DNA of 28,148 bases from Clostridium sp. OF03-18AA. Its GTDB lineage: Bacteria; Bacillota; Clostridia; Lachnospirales; Lachnospiraceae. Each line of letters starts with the position of its first letter. The first letter of the stretch is position 1. Position numbers and translations under genes: made by a program. Shown here in pieces: positions 1-10,478 of this stretch. The notes under the pieces are model-generated. The model searched no databases. It was given only the letters and a program-made list of their open reading frames with translations, and was not told where the DNA came from. Location of the stretch: the NCBI RefSeq assembly GCF_003478035.1, contig NZ_QUEP01000020.1, positions 23,682 to 51,829 on the forward strand, in the 5' to 3' direction.

Positions 1-1593
<1,593 letters not shown>

Positions 1594-1762
1594 AACAGGT
1601 ATCTCCTTTCTGTAACGAGTGATATTTCTGATCATTTCTTCTGCATCCGGATCAGCCTTTCTTCGGAAAACCTGTCTGCCAGATGCTTTCAGATCTTGTC
1701 TTTCGTATTTAAGGGATCTCTTTTTTCCTTCCCCTCAACTACATGACATAGTGTACCAGTGA

Positions 1763-1802
1763 ATTGTGATGAAAGTGTGATGAATCATGGATAGTTCTGT
1801 GA
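1763..1802 (-). promoter_or_regulatory. Candidate response-regulator boxes upstream of htrA
   Basis: TGTGA occurs at 1765-1769, 1776-1780 and 1798-1802, i.e. spacings of 11 and 22 bp, all on the + strand. The first two copies are part of longer TGTGATGAA direct repeats. The set lies about 170 bp upstream of the htrA start. Helically phased direct repeats are typical of OmpR-family binding sites. The same word and spacing recur at 16146-16194. Binding is inferred; a clear -10/-35 pair could not be fixed here. Confidence 0.45.
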
Positions 1803-1875
1803 AATGGAATCACATTTCTGTACACAGTGTCTTTTCGTTTAACCGGACGTTCTATAGGAATTTCCTATGAAACAG

Positions 1876-1929
1876 GAAATCCCGGGCTATATGAGGAGAT
1901 CAGCCATTCCTCATACAGCCCGGGATTTC
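1876..1929. terminator. Strong hairpin between uppP and htrA, probable terminator
   Basis: Arms 1876-1897 and 1908-1929 pair over 22 bp with one mismatch around a 10-base loop. A run of eight T follows on the + strand side; on the minus strand, where uppP is read, the downstream tract is only weakly T-rich. It most likely ends uppP transcription before htrA, but it is not a textbook intrinsic terminator in that direction. The 1594-1959 gap otherwise holds the htrA leader and the TGTGA boxes. Confidence 0.5.
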
Positions 1930-1959
1930 ATATGAATGTTTTTTTTAACAATACAGGAT

Positions 1960-2799
1960 CTATTTTGCAAGGATCGCAGTCAGTCCGAAGTAGATCAGGA
2001 CGATCACGCCAAGGACGATACGGTAATATCCGAAGAACTTGAAGTCATGTTTCTTGACATATCCAAGTAAAAACTGGATCGAATACATGGAAACGATGAA
2101 CGCGATCACCATCGCTGCCACCATGAAGAAGAGTTCCATCGCGGAGAATGCGAGTCCGTAGTGAACAATCTTTAAGAGGCTGGCGCCGAACATGACCGGA
2201 ATTCCAAGGAAGAAGGTGAACTCGGATGCTACTGTTCTGGAGCAGCCGAGCATCATCGCGCCGAGGATCGTCGCGCCGGATCGCGATGTACCCGGGACCA
2301 GGGCGAGAAGCTGGAATAAACCGATATAGAAGGCGGTCTGGTAGCTGATCTGGGAGACCTTCTTTACCCGCGCCTCCGCATACTGATTGTGGTTCTCAAA
2401 TGCGATGAAGATCACACCGTAGATGATCAGCATTGCCGCTACGACATACGGATTGTAGAGGTACTTATCCAGAACATCATCAAACAGGATTCCGATGACA
2501 GCCGCCGGGAGACACGCGATCACGATCTTGAACCATAAGTGCCAGGTTGCACGTTTCTGTGCCGATTTCTTTCCCGGATCAAACGGGTTCAGCCGTCTGA
2601 AATACAGGACCAGGACGGCCAGGATCGCACCTAACTGGATCACAACGCGGAACACGTTCATAAAGTCCTCAGAGACGTTGAGGTGGACGATATTTTCCAC
2701 CAGGATCAGGTGTCCGGTACTGCTGATCGGAAGCCATTCGGTGAAACCTTCTACGACACCGAATACGATGATCTTCAGAAATTCAATAAAATTACTCAT
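1960..2799 (-). CDS. uppP: Undecaprenyl-diphosphatase (UppP/BacA)
   Basis: Integral membrane phosphatase that converts undecaprenyl diphosphate to the monophosphate, recycling the lipid carrier for peptidoglycan and other wall polymers; overproduction gives bacitracin resistance in known cases. Both family signatures are present: the segment around Glu17/Glu21 ending ISSTGH (residues 25-30) and PGTSRSGAT (169-177) with the conserved Arg173. The 279-residue, strongly hydrophobic protein matches the family length (about 265-290). I choose the ATG at 2799: AGGAG lies at about 2805-2809 and overlaps the upstream in-frame GTG at 2805, which cannot then be the start. It appears to be a single-gene unit between hairpins at 2840-2871 and 1876-1929. 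Confidence 0.95.
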   Translation of the reverse strand: MSNFIEFLKIIVFGVVEGFTEWLPISSTGHLILVENIVHLNVSEDFMNVFRVVIQLGAILAVLVLYFRRLNPFDPGKKSAQKRATWHLWFKIVIACLPAAVIGILFDDVLDKYLYNPYVVAAMLIIYGVIFIAFENHNQYAEARVKKVSQISYQTAFYIGLFQLLALVPGTSRSGATILGAMMLGCSRTVASEFTFFLGIPVMFGASLLKIVHYGLAFSAMELFFMVAAMVIAFIVSMYSIQFLLGYVKKHDFKFFGYYRIVLGVIVLIYFGLTAILAK

Positions 2800-2839
2800 A
2801 TTCACTCCTATGCTTTATATTTTGAATATAGCGTGCGGT

Positions 2840-2871
2840 CTTCTTGTTTTCATTGTCATGAAAACAAGAAG
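2840..2871. repeat. Perfect 12-bp inverted repeat upstream of uppP
   Basis: Arms 2840-2851 and 2860-2871 are perfect complements around an 8-base loop. It lies 40 bases upstream of the uppP start. No T-run follows on either strand, so it is more likely a leader stem or operator than a terminator. Confidence 0.4.
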
Positions 2872-2902
2872 CTTCGGGCATCCGCCCTATGTCAACAGGT
2901 TC

Positions 2903-2940
2903 AAAAAAATGCTTCTGCAAGCAAGCTTGCGGCGCATTTT
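2903..2940 (-). terminator. Probable intrinsic terminator of ung
   Basis: On the minus strand, about 30 bases after the ung stop, AAATGC and GCATTT form an outer stem and GCAAGC/GCTTGC an inner stem, followed directly by a run of seven T. The internal loop makes it imperfect. Confidence 0.5.
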
Positions 2941-2968
2941 TCCGAACCCGCTGACGCACGCCAGATTG

Positions 2969-3646
2969 CTAGTTGGCGTTTTCGATCTGCCAGTCGATCG
3001 GCTCCAGGCCGTGTTCTTTTAAGAACTTATTTGTCTTGCTGAACGGACGGCTGCCGAAAAATCCGCGGTAGGCGGACAGCGGGCTCGGGTGCGGTGACTC
3101 GAGGATCAGGTGCTTCGGGTTCGTCAGCATCGGTTTTTTCATCTGCGCCGGGCGTCCCCAGAGGATGAACACCATCGGGCGGTCCTGTTCATTTAAGATG
3201 CGAATCGCGGCGTCCGTGAATTCCTCCCAGCCGATATTCTTGTGGGAGTTTGCCGCATGGGCGCGGACTGTGAGGACCGTGTTCAGGAGCATGACGCCCT
3301 GGTCGGCCCACTTCTTTAAATACCCGTTATTCGGGATATAACAGCCGCAGTCCTCATGAAGCTCTTTATAAATGTTTATGAGAGACGGCGGGATCTCCAC
3401 CGACGGCTTCACGGAGAAGCTCAGCCCGTGGGCCTGCCCCGGCTCATGGTACGGGTCCTGTCCCAGGATCACGACTTTTACTTTGGCGAGAGGCGTGAAC
3501 GCGAACGCGTTGAAGATGTCATCCGGCGCCGGGTAGACCTCCTTTGTCTCGTACTCGTTCTTTACGGTCTCATACAATTTTCTGTAATACGGCTTTTTGA
3601 ATTCCCCGCTCATCGGGGCTAACCAGTCATTTGCGATCGCAGCCAT
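2969..3646 (-). CDS. ung: Uracil-DNA glycosylase, family 1
   Basis: Removes uracil from DNA to begin base-excision repair. All family-1 signatures are visible in the 225-residue protein: the catalytic water-activating motif GQDPYH (residues 62-67, Asp64), the uracil-binding LLNTVLTVR segment (about 120-128), and the DNA-intercalation motif HPSPLS (186-191, His186). Length is normal for the family. The ATG at 3646 is preferred over the upstream frame extension to 3694 because an AAGGAGGAAAT ribosome binding site ends just before it. The gene begins 25 bases after the stop of the Sir2-like gene on the same strand, so the two are probably cotranscribed. Confidence 0.96.
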   Translation of the reverse strand: MAAIANDWLAPMSGEFKKPYYRKLYETVKNEYETKEVYPAPDDIFNAFAFTPLAKVKVVILGQDPYHEPGQAHGLSFSVKPSVEIPPSLINIYKELHEDCGCYIPNNGYLKKWADQGVMLLNTVLTVRAHAANSHKNIGWEEFTDAAIRILNEQDRPMVFILWGRPAQMKKPMLTNPKHLILESPHPSPLSAYRGFFGSRPFSKTNKFLKEHGLEPIDWQIENAN

Positions 3647-3671
3647 ATTTCCTCCTTGTAGTATTGATACA

Positions 3672-4319
3672 TCAGTCGAAAAACTCTTCCGCAAATTTCA
3701 CGGATGATTCCGCCACCGGACATGATTTTCCGGCCAGTTCTTCCGGAACCTGCGAAAAGATCTTATGGACACGGAACAGATACGCCTTATTGTTTAACAT
3801 CGCCGTCTTCTCAAACGGCCAGCGGATCAGGGACGGATCTTTATAATTCTCCCCGAGCTCCAGAAGCACCGTATTCCTGTTTAAGGTGCAGGAAAGCCAC
3901 AGCGTGTACGATTTCCAGTTTTCTTCCGTAAAGGATACGCTGTGCGGGACCGCGATATGTCCGGCATCAAACGGGAGTCTTTTTGCGTCCTCGTCTGCCA
4001 GGGACGTGATCATATAGTAGTCTTTTCCATCCAGAAACTTCTTTAATTGTTCAGCCGCATGGAGGATTTCCTCTTCCTCCGCGCCTTCTTTCTTCTTCCA
4101 TTCAGAGCCGATCCCGACAAGGATCTTCTCCGCGGATCCCAGTTTTTCCCTCAGGATCTTCTCTGCTTCTGTCTTTTCCAAATGTTTCCTCCAATATCTG
4201 GCAGAAACTGCGCTCCGCCGGACCGGCACTTCTTTTTCGCGCTGTATTTCTATTTTCTGCCATTTTTTGTCGACCGTTACCATCATAACATAAATAGGTT
4301 CTTGATTCAACTGATCCAT
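3672..4319 (-). CDS. Uncharacterised protein, possibly a degenerate Sir2-fold (DHS-like NAD-binding) domain
   Basis: A 215-residue soluble protein I do not recognise with certainty. In the second half, an ILVGIGSEW segment, [18 protein letters not shown], and later [21 protein letters not shown] resemble the layout of Sir2-like proteins common in Lachnospiraceae: a Rossmann first strand, a 'tN.D..f' strand, and an LELG...P..IR.PF block. The classical Sir2 GAG.S...GIPDFR motif and zinc cysteines are missing, so deacetylase activity is not supported. The start is uncertain: the ATG at 4319 has only a weak AAAGAG upstream, and the frame stays open to an ATG at 4421 without a better ribosome binding site. 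It lies 25 bases upstream of ung on the same strand, probably in one operon. Assignment to the fold is inference by eye. Confidence 0.7.
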   Translation of the reverse strand: MDQLNQEPIYVMMVTVDKKWQKIEIQREKEVPVRRSAVSARYWRKHLEKTEAEKILREKLGSAEKILVGIGSEWKKKEGAEEEEILHAAEQLKKFLDGKDYYMITSLADEDAKRLPFDAGHIAVPHSVSFTEENWKSYTLWLSCTLNRNTVLLELGENYKDPSLIRWPFEKTAMLNNKAYLFRVHKIFSQVPEELAGKSCPVAESSVKFAEEFFD

Positions 4320-4511
4320 TTTTCTCTTTATTTTTAATTTTCTTAAATTTTTCTGTCCATACCGGAGCCCGATCCGTAAATTTCTCCGCACAAAGTCGCA
4401 TGTCCGAAATTCCGTCTGCATTTTTCAAAGAGATTCCCGATCCGCTTTCACTTCCTGCCCATAACAAAATGTATATTTTTCTTCTGTCTTTCCCATACTT
4501 TTCATATATAC

Positions 4512-4551
4512 GGATCAGCCTGATCCATGACGGATTTTTTATCATCCGTCA
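4512..4551. promoter_or_regulatory. Two adjacent palindromes in the divergent promoter region
   Basis: A perfect 6-bp palindrome with 3-base centre (GGATCAgccTGATCC, 4512-4526) is followed at once by a perfect 8-bp inverted repeat (TGACGGAT/ATCCGTCA, 4528-4551) with a T-rich loop. They lie between the divergent Sir2-like gene (-) and the DUF2383-like gene (+), 50-90 bases upstream of the latter. The first looks like a repressor operator; the second could be a leader hairpin. Role inferred. Confidence 0.35.
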
Positions 4552-4598
4552 CACGGAAGCTGACCTGTAAAACCTTCTTAATAGAAAGGATGATCACA

Positions 4599-5030
4599 AT
4601 GGAAGAACACACAGTCGATCTGCTCCGGGAATGCGATTCCGGATGCGCGATGGCGGCGGAGAGTCTGGAACAGATCCGGGATTTTGTTTCCGATCAGGGA
4701 TTATGGAATGAGATCACTGCGAGCTATGAAAAGCACCAGGATCTCGATCTGAGGATCAAAAAGACATTGCGTGCCATGGAAGAACAGGGAAAAGAGCCGG
4801 GCAAAATGGCATCCGCCTGGTCCTGGATGTCCACAGAAATGAGGATGATGGCAAAAGGCGGAGACAAAGAAGCCGCCAGTATTGTCACTGACGGCTGTAA
4901 TATGGGGATCAAGACCATATGCGGTTATAAAAATCAGTATTCCGGTGCCTCAAAGGCCGCCATGGAACTCGCGGACGAGCTCACCGGGATGGAAGAAAAT
5001 CTCAGAAATCATATGAAGAAATTTCTTTGA
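4599..5030 (+). CDS. Small helical protein, DUF2383/ferritin-like four-helix bundle type
   Basis: A 143-residue soluble protein predicted to be nearly all alpha-helix. The layout matches DUF2383/PA2169-type proteins: an opening helix with LLRECDSGCAMAAES, a second with an EITASYEKHQDLDLRI segment, a middle MASAWSWMSTEMRMMAKGGDKEAAS segment (the family often has a W/L..K...GGD.. turn) and a last helix ending LRNHMKKFL. Function is not established; the family is often tied to stress or envelope conditions, but nothing here proves that. I choose the ATG at 4599 because AAAGGA lies 8 bases upstream; the ATG at 4590 sits directly on that site. It stands alone between divergent and convergent neighbours. 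Confidence 0.8.
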   Translation: MEEHTVDLLRECDSGCAMAAESLEQIRDFVSDQGLWNEITASYEKHQDLDLRIKKTLRAMEEQGKEPGKMASAWSWMSTEMRMMAKGGDKEAASIVTDGCNMGIKTICGYKNQYSGASKAAMELADELTGMEENLRNHMKKFL

Positions 5031-5130
5031 CTCACTTAGCCTGTGACATAAGGCCGCCGCAATCATGATAAGGCCGGTTCCTACCAAAAATTTGCTTTTC
5101 ATGATAGCCTTTTTTTATGTTTTCTTTTCT

Positions 5131-5180
5131 GTAAAAAGGGAGATCGCATAGTATCTCAAATATGCGATCTCCCTCTCTGC
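5131..5180. terminator. Terminator between convergent genes
   Basis: A perfect 13-bp inverted repeat (5138-5150 with 5161-5173, loop 10) is followed on the minus strand by TTTTTA, so it should end the large surface-protein transcript. On the + strand a looser T-rich tract follows, so it may also end the DUF2383-like transcript. Confidence 0.85.
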
Positions 5181-5187
5181 ATTTTAT

Positions 5188-8100
5188 TTATTTCTCGCGT
5201 TTCTTCAATGACCGACCCGCAAAAATCAGTGCGCCGCCAGCCATCATCAACAACCATACCGGCCACCAGGTTTGTCCTGTCTGCGGAAGCTTTGTTTCAT
5301 CTGTTTCTACCGTCTCAGAGGTAGACTCGTTATTTTCCCCCGTAGTACCCGGAAGATTGGTCTCATCCGTGCCTCCTGCTGTCTGATCTGTCTCCGTTGT
5401 ATTCGTCGATGTAGTGGTATTTGTAGTTACCGTCTGATTCTTTCTCGTTGTTGTTGAAGAACCAGAGTCATCAGAATCATCGGAGGAATCCGATCGGTTC
5501 GCGTTGCTCGGTGATTTAACCGGAGTTCCCGGATTCGATGGATCCGGTTTCGGATCAACCGGCTGATCTGTGGATCCAGAGCCGCCTTTTTCATACAGCA
5601 GCGCGAACGGCGAAAATGAATGTGTCGTAAAAGTGATAAACTCCTTTCCAGCAATCACAATTTTTTCACATGAAATCTCGGTTGGTGGATTCTGTCTCAA
5701 CTGCTCACCTGTATCCACGTTGCTTTCACGATGAAGCGTCTCAAAATGGATGATCCGAAATTCCGAATCTCTGGACGCGTCTTTCGGTACTGGCCAGTAG
5801 ACATTCATTTTCTGTCCCTCTGCCATTGTCACATACGCGTCTCCATTATGGGTGTCCACTAGATCAAGGTATTTGAAAATATACGAAAATCTTCCATCTG
5901 TATTGACGTTCTTATCAAGATACTCTGCCAGGGAACCATCGCCCAGACTCTGATCCACCAGTAGGCGAACGCCGGACGGATCTGTCACTTTGACATTTCC
6001 CTTATTAATAAAGTACATCGTATCTGGCTGTGCGGCACTTGCGAGAATCCGCTCAGGAGCATCGAGCTCGAGCTTCGGTCCTCCATATGTCACGTCAGAA
6101 AACTTTTCTTCCACATTCCCTCGAACTTTTAAATTTCCAGTTCCCGCACGTACCGTCCGCGTGAGTGTCTTATTTCCCACTTTGATCTTTGCGCGGATAA
6201 GAGACGCATTCAGGTTAACGGAATAAATATCTACCTTGTAGTCGCGGAATGTATCATTTTCCTTGACCGGGAAATCAGAGCTGACAATGACAGATCCATC
6301 CGGTGCCATAAATTTCAGACCGACCGGAATGGTCTCATCCGTGCCGTTTACCTTACCTGGAAGGATCCGATAAATCCGGTGCTCTGTTCCATTCAGCGTT
6401 GAGGAGCTGTGTTCCTCATCTCCATAAAGCTTCAGATTCCATACTATTGTCGTTCCATTTCCATCATCGTAGGTCAGTTCGATATGATCGCTCACATCAC
6501 TGCCCGCTCCCTCATCCTGAAGAGCCTGACTGATGTTTGCCGGAAGAGTCAGGTAATATCCCATCTCAGGCAGATCATTGGAAGCAAATTGGTTATCCGA
6601 TCCGATTACGCCTTTGTATCCATTGCCGCCAACATAGACCGTAATATCCATCGGTGTGATCGTGATCGCGTATGCGGAATCCGGATCTTCTTTCCACTCT
6701 CCATAAAGAACCGTATCTGTGCTCAATGTCGTTCCATCCACATATTTCTGAGTGAGTTCCTGATCCAGATACCAGCCATCAAATTTATATCCCTCTTCTG
6801 ATTCCTCCTGCGATTTTGCCGTATATGCGCTGTTAACGCGAACCGCATCATCCACTGGAGGCTTTGCGTCAGACGGCGTGCATGTTCCTACCCACTCATA
6901 ATGGATTCTTATCCCTGGAATATATGTCATCCAGTCCGTTTCATGCTGGCTTTCTCCTATCGCCAGCCCTGAATGCATTTTTTTACTTGGAACAAAGATT
7001 CTGTCGAGATCAGCCGTTTTCGCTGCCTCCGCTCCACCGGCTTCATTTGTATATAATACTAATTTTGTACCAATTGCGCTGAGGTTCTCGACATGATCTT
7101 CCTCACTCGTAATCATGATTGGTGCTTCACTGGTTGTTCCTGTATATTCCGATATCATCTTTATATAATGATCCGTCGGAAGATACACATCATTGTCGGA
7201 AGCGACCTGTGCGGAATCTCCCATTTCAAAAAAGCCGTTTACATATATTCCATCACCCGTAGTATTTTTCTGATCGCCCGGATTATTGCCAGATACATCG
7301 CCGCCTGTCATGGTAAATGTACAATTTGGGGAGATATATGCGCCCCCGGCATTTTCTGCTTTATTTTTCTGACAGGAACCGCCTGTCTGACGTAGCTGTG
7401 ACCCACGCCAGATATAATAGCCTCCACCTGTACCGCTCGCCTGGTTTTGGGAAATTGTACCGCCTTTTATGAAAAGTTCGGTATTATCTTGTACCATGAT
7501 TCCACCACCAAAGGCTGCCTCATTTTCTGAAAGCAGACCATCTGAGATCTCGCCGGTTCCCTTCATACTGTACATAAAAATCCCACCGCCAAAGTCTGAT
7601 ACTTTATTTCCTATCAGCTTTCCACCATTCATACGGAATTTTGTACTATTGAAAAACATCGCAAGCGCTCCACCGCTTCCGTCTGTCACCTCATTATCCG
7701 CAATTATGCCGTTATTGATTTCAACCGAAACCTCCGGACTATTGTTTCCTGACTGGGGGAACGTTACAAGACCGCCGCCATAGGTTTGAGCCACATTTTC
7801 TGAAATCTCGCCACCATTCATAACAAACGAAGCCGGTAATGAAGTAAGCAGCTGATTGTGATTTTCACCTACTCCTGACATATCCTGCCAGTCCGCAAGA
7901 TAAATTCCTCCGCCATAGCCGAACTGGCTGCCTATCGTGTAGGTTTTGTTTTTCTCAATGGAACCCCCATTCATGACCATTGAGGATCCAATAACCGCTA
8001 CACCACCACCGCGGTTCGCCGTGTTTCCAGTGATCAGACCACCGTTCATCGTGAATGTACTATTATTTGCGATTGTCACTGCTCCACCATAATGCACGTT

Positions 8101-8846
8101 ATGGTTGGTATTGTTTTGAATAACCGCACCATCATTCATCGTCATATTGAATCCATTGATTCCGAATACAGCTGTTCCCATCATCTGGGCATTATTGTTT
8201 TCCAGGATCGCGCCATCATTCAGTGTCAGGCTTCCTCCATGAAATGCCTGAATGATCGAATCTCCTGTTTCGCTCTCGTCCGGATTCTTAATGGTGTTCT
8301 CCGCATCGATCACGATATTGCTGAGCGTAAGATTTGAGTTCTCACCCTTCAGGTCGATCATATAGCTTATAAATCCGTAACGGTTCAATGTTTTTCCGTC
8401 CAGATCCCATTCTTCTGTTCCGTCTATCACATAATTTCCACAGAGATATACATGTTCAAATGAGTTTTCTTCCATCAAGCTCTTAGCCTGCTCAAACGTT
8501 TTGACTGCGTTTTCCCTGTCTAGTCCCGTGTTTCCATCATCGCCATCTGACTGGGATAAATAAATACCATCGGGCAAATCAGCCTTCTGTTTGGTCTTTT
8601 TTGTGGCAAAAAGAGCTGGGTTAGAAGCGCTTGCTATGTGTTCTTTGTCATCCAACGGGTATTTCTGTATATCAGATGCCTCTGAATCTGTTGCCTTTAT
8701 CGGCAGTATCTCTTCTGTTTCATCTGTAGTAGTCGTTCTAGTATTTTGCAATACCCCCCCAGGGTATCTTTTGCGTATGAAAATGGACTTGCCGAGGCCA
8801 TGATCATACTAATTGCCAATACCAACGATAAGCATCGTTGTTTCAT
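5188..8846 (-). CDS. LPQTG-anchored beta-helix surface protein, frameshifted at a G7 tract (possible phase-variable gene)
   Basis: Large secreted wall-anchored protein, probably an adhesin. The body is read from a non-standard TTG near 8751 (1187 codons). Numbered from there: residues about 165-500 are many MNGG/GGG-rich repeats of right-handed parallel beta-helix type (Pmp-like), about 620-685 is an InlB/Listeria-Bacteroides-type repeat (FDGWYLD), then Ig-like regions, a Ser/Thr/Asp/Pro-rich stalk, and the sorting signal LPQTG (1155-1159), a hydrophobic helix and KKREK tail. The true start is the ATG at 8846 with AGGAG 9 bases upstream: it encodes a typical signal peptide (MKQRCLSLVLAISMIM, cleavage near SYA). 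As sequenced, that frame ends about 49 codons later. Adding one G, or losing two, at 8754-8760 joins the frames perfectly. The break is therefore phase variation, a real mutation or a homopolymer error. Confidence 0.85.
8754..8760 (-). repeat. G7 homopolymer at the frameshift point (C7 on + strand)
   Basis: Seven G on the coding strand, 30 codons after the surface-protein start and just after the predicted signal-peptide cleavage region. The 7-base state puts the signal peptide and mature protein out of frame; 8 or 5 bases would put them in frame. Confidence 0.8.
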
Positions 8847-8973
8847 GTGCAGTCTCTCCTTCTTTTTATTTGCAAATCAGTATTATATTCTCTTATCTTG
8901 TGTGGTCATGCCAAAGTAAGTCCTTATAACTTCCGCTTGATTTAAGAATTTTTACAATTTACATACGGGGTAT

Positions 8974-9001
8974 ATTATAGCACTAATTTTTACCAAAACA
9001 A
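8974..9001 (-). promoter_or_regulatory. SigA-type promoter for the surface protein
   Basis: Minus strand: -35 TTGTTT (8996-9001), 16-base spacer, -10 TATAAT (8974-8979, perfect match). Transcription would start near 8966, giving a leader of about 120 bases before the ATG at 8846. The gap 8847-9134 is otherwise AT-rich with no open frame. Confidence 0.6.
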
Positions 9002-9086
9002 GTTATTTGAATATTTTCTAAAATTTATAAACTAAATATACCACCTTTATTACATCCAAAATCGGCCCCGGTATTTTTTCTGAAAA

Positions 9087-9123
9087 GCGCAAAAAAGAGC
9101 ACACTTTTACATGTACTCTTTTT
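9087..9123 (-). terminator. Terminator of the efflux operon
   Basis: About a dozen bases after the last TolC-like gene, an 11-bp stem (9093-9103 with 9112-9122, one G-U pair) ends in TTTTTT on the minus strand. It closes the four-gene efflux operon. Confidence 0.75.
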
Positions 9124-9134
9124 GCTACGTTTTT

Positions 9135-10385
9135 CTATCTTCCGGCCGGTGCCCCGCCACCGCCGGAAGCTCCGGCGGATGCGCCGGTCTCAACACCGGC
9201 CACCTGCCATACATAGGACTCGTAGGCGGAGACGAGATTCAGTTTTGCCGTATTCATCGCTGCCTCGCCGGAGAGCCATGCGGATTCACCGGAAAGATAG
9301 GCGTTCTTTGAGAGCATGCCTGCTGCCTGCTTCTTCTGCACCGTATCCCATGCCTGTTTTGCGGCGGAATAGGCGCTCTCCGCTGCCTCATACTGGGATA
9401 CGGCATTCTGGAGATTCTCGTATGTGGATCTCAGGCTGATCTCCGCGTTCTGGGATGCCTCGCTGATCCGCTGCTTTCTGAGCTCCCGGTTATCCGTTCC
9501 GGTGACCTTTGATTTCATCTCGCTGACCCAGGTGGGATCGTTGCTGATGGCTGTCTGAAGGTCATTCTCCACAGAAACTGCACGGATCGCCGTCATATCC
9601 GGATCCGGGACTGTGCCGATCTCCACATCGGTACGCCCGGAAAGTCCGAGCAGCGTCAGAAGACTTTCCTTCAATTCACTCTGCTGCTCTTTCAGGGATG
9701 CCAGGGAGTTCTGCTGCCGTTCCAGGCTGCTCTTCTCCGACTCCAGCTCCGTATCCTTGATGAGACCAGCCGACCGTTTCTTCACCGCCGCGTCGTAGGA
9801 ACTCTGCGCCGCCTCCACATTTTTTTCCATCGCCGCCACATTGGCTGCCATCTGGTTGTAGGAGTTCATCAGGTTCTGTGCCGATGCCGCCAGGGTATCC
9901 GCCAGATCCTCCATGGTCTTCTCCTGACTTGCGGAATTCATTCGGTTGATCGTAGACTGCACCTGCGCCATGGAAGTGCGGATATTCTTCGCGTTATTCT
10001 CGTAGAGTGCCTGCATTTCTGTATCGCCGTCATCCTTATAGGAGTCCGCCATCTTTTTCAGGTAGTTGTACTCTTCCTTTAACGTCTCGTGCATCTTTTC
10101 ATAGGGCGCACTCTGGCGGTTCTGGCTGTCCTGACTCTGCAGATAGGAAAAGTTTCCCGCTTTGATCAATTCCCGCAGATCGCTGTACTCGATCTTCGTG
10201 ATCTGGCTTGAATCTACGGAATCGGATTCCGCTGCGTAAGATATGATTTTGCAGGATGAGAACGCTCCGGCAATCAATCCATGCATATTTCCGAGGATAC
10301 TGTCCGCGTTGTTCCCACCTCCGGCTGCCGCGAAAATTGCCGCGCCGAATAGCAGACCGCCCATCCATTTTTTATATGTTTTCAT
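9135..10385 (-). CDS. TolC-like secreted coiled-coil protein, second copy
   Basis: A 416-residue TolC-family-like protein. It has an N-terminal hydrophobic signal segment (residues about 8-22), then two long alpha-helical hairpin halves: about 155-250 with heptad-like Ala/Gln/Ser stretches and an AVKKRSAGLIKDTELESEKSSL block, and about 305-400 with the paired AVSQYEAAESAYSAAKQAW and KKQAAGMLSKNAYLSGES blocks. The repeated 'k..aG.....y' turn is typical of TolC-type internal repeats. A Gly/Ala-rich tail ends the protein. The ATG at 10385 follows GAGGTGAAAGA. It lies 93 bases after its paralogue and last in the efflux operon. In Gram-negatives TolC forms the outer-membrane exit duct; in a monoderm its role is unknown, perhaps a wall-spanning conduit or an adaptor partner (inference). 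Confidence 0.8.
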   Translation of the reverse strand: MKTYKKWMGGLLFGAAIFAAAGGGNNADSILGNMHGLIAGAFSSCKIISYAAESDSVDSSQITKIEYSDLRELIKAGNFSYLQSQDSQNRQSAPYEKMHETLKEEYNYLKKMADSYKDDGDTEMQALYENNAKNIRTSMAQVQSTINRMNSASQEKTMEDLADTLAASAQNLMNSYNQMAANVAAMEKNVEAAQSSYDAAVKKRSAGLIKDTELESEKSSLERQQNSLASLKEQQSELKESLLTLLGLSGRTDVEIGTVPDPDMTAIRAVSVENDLQTAISNDPTWVSEMKSKVTGTDNRELRKQRISEASQNAEISLRSTYENLQNAVSQYEAAESAYSAAKQAWDTVQKKQAAGMLSKNAYLSGESAWLSGEAAMNTAKLNLVSAYESYVWQVAGVETGASAGASGGGGAPAGR

Positions 10386-10478
10386 TCTTTCACCTCACAT
10401 CAACTCATTCCCAAACTACATTCCATGCCATTTTGCGTTTTTCTGCTGTGACAGGAATCATTCCCGGCAAAAAGGAAC

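Noticed and set aside
4102..4545. 147-codon minus-strand frame overlapping the Sir2-like gene
   Set aside because: Different frame from the gene continuing to 3672, composition is Arg/Lys/Gly-rich noise, and no ribosome binding site is present.
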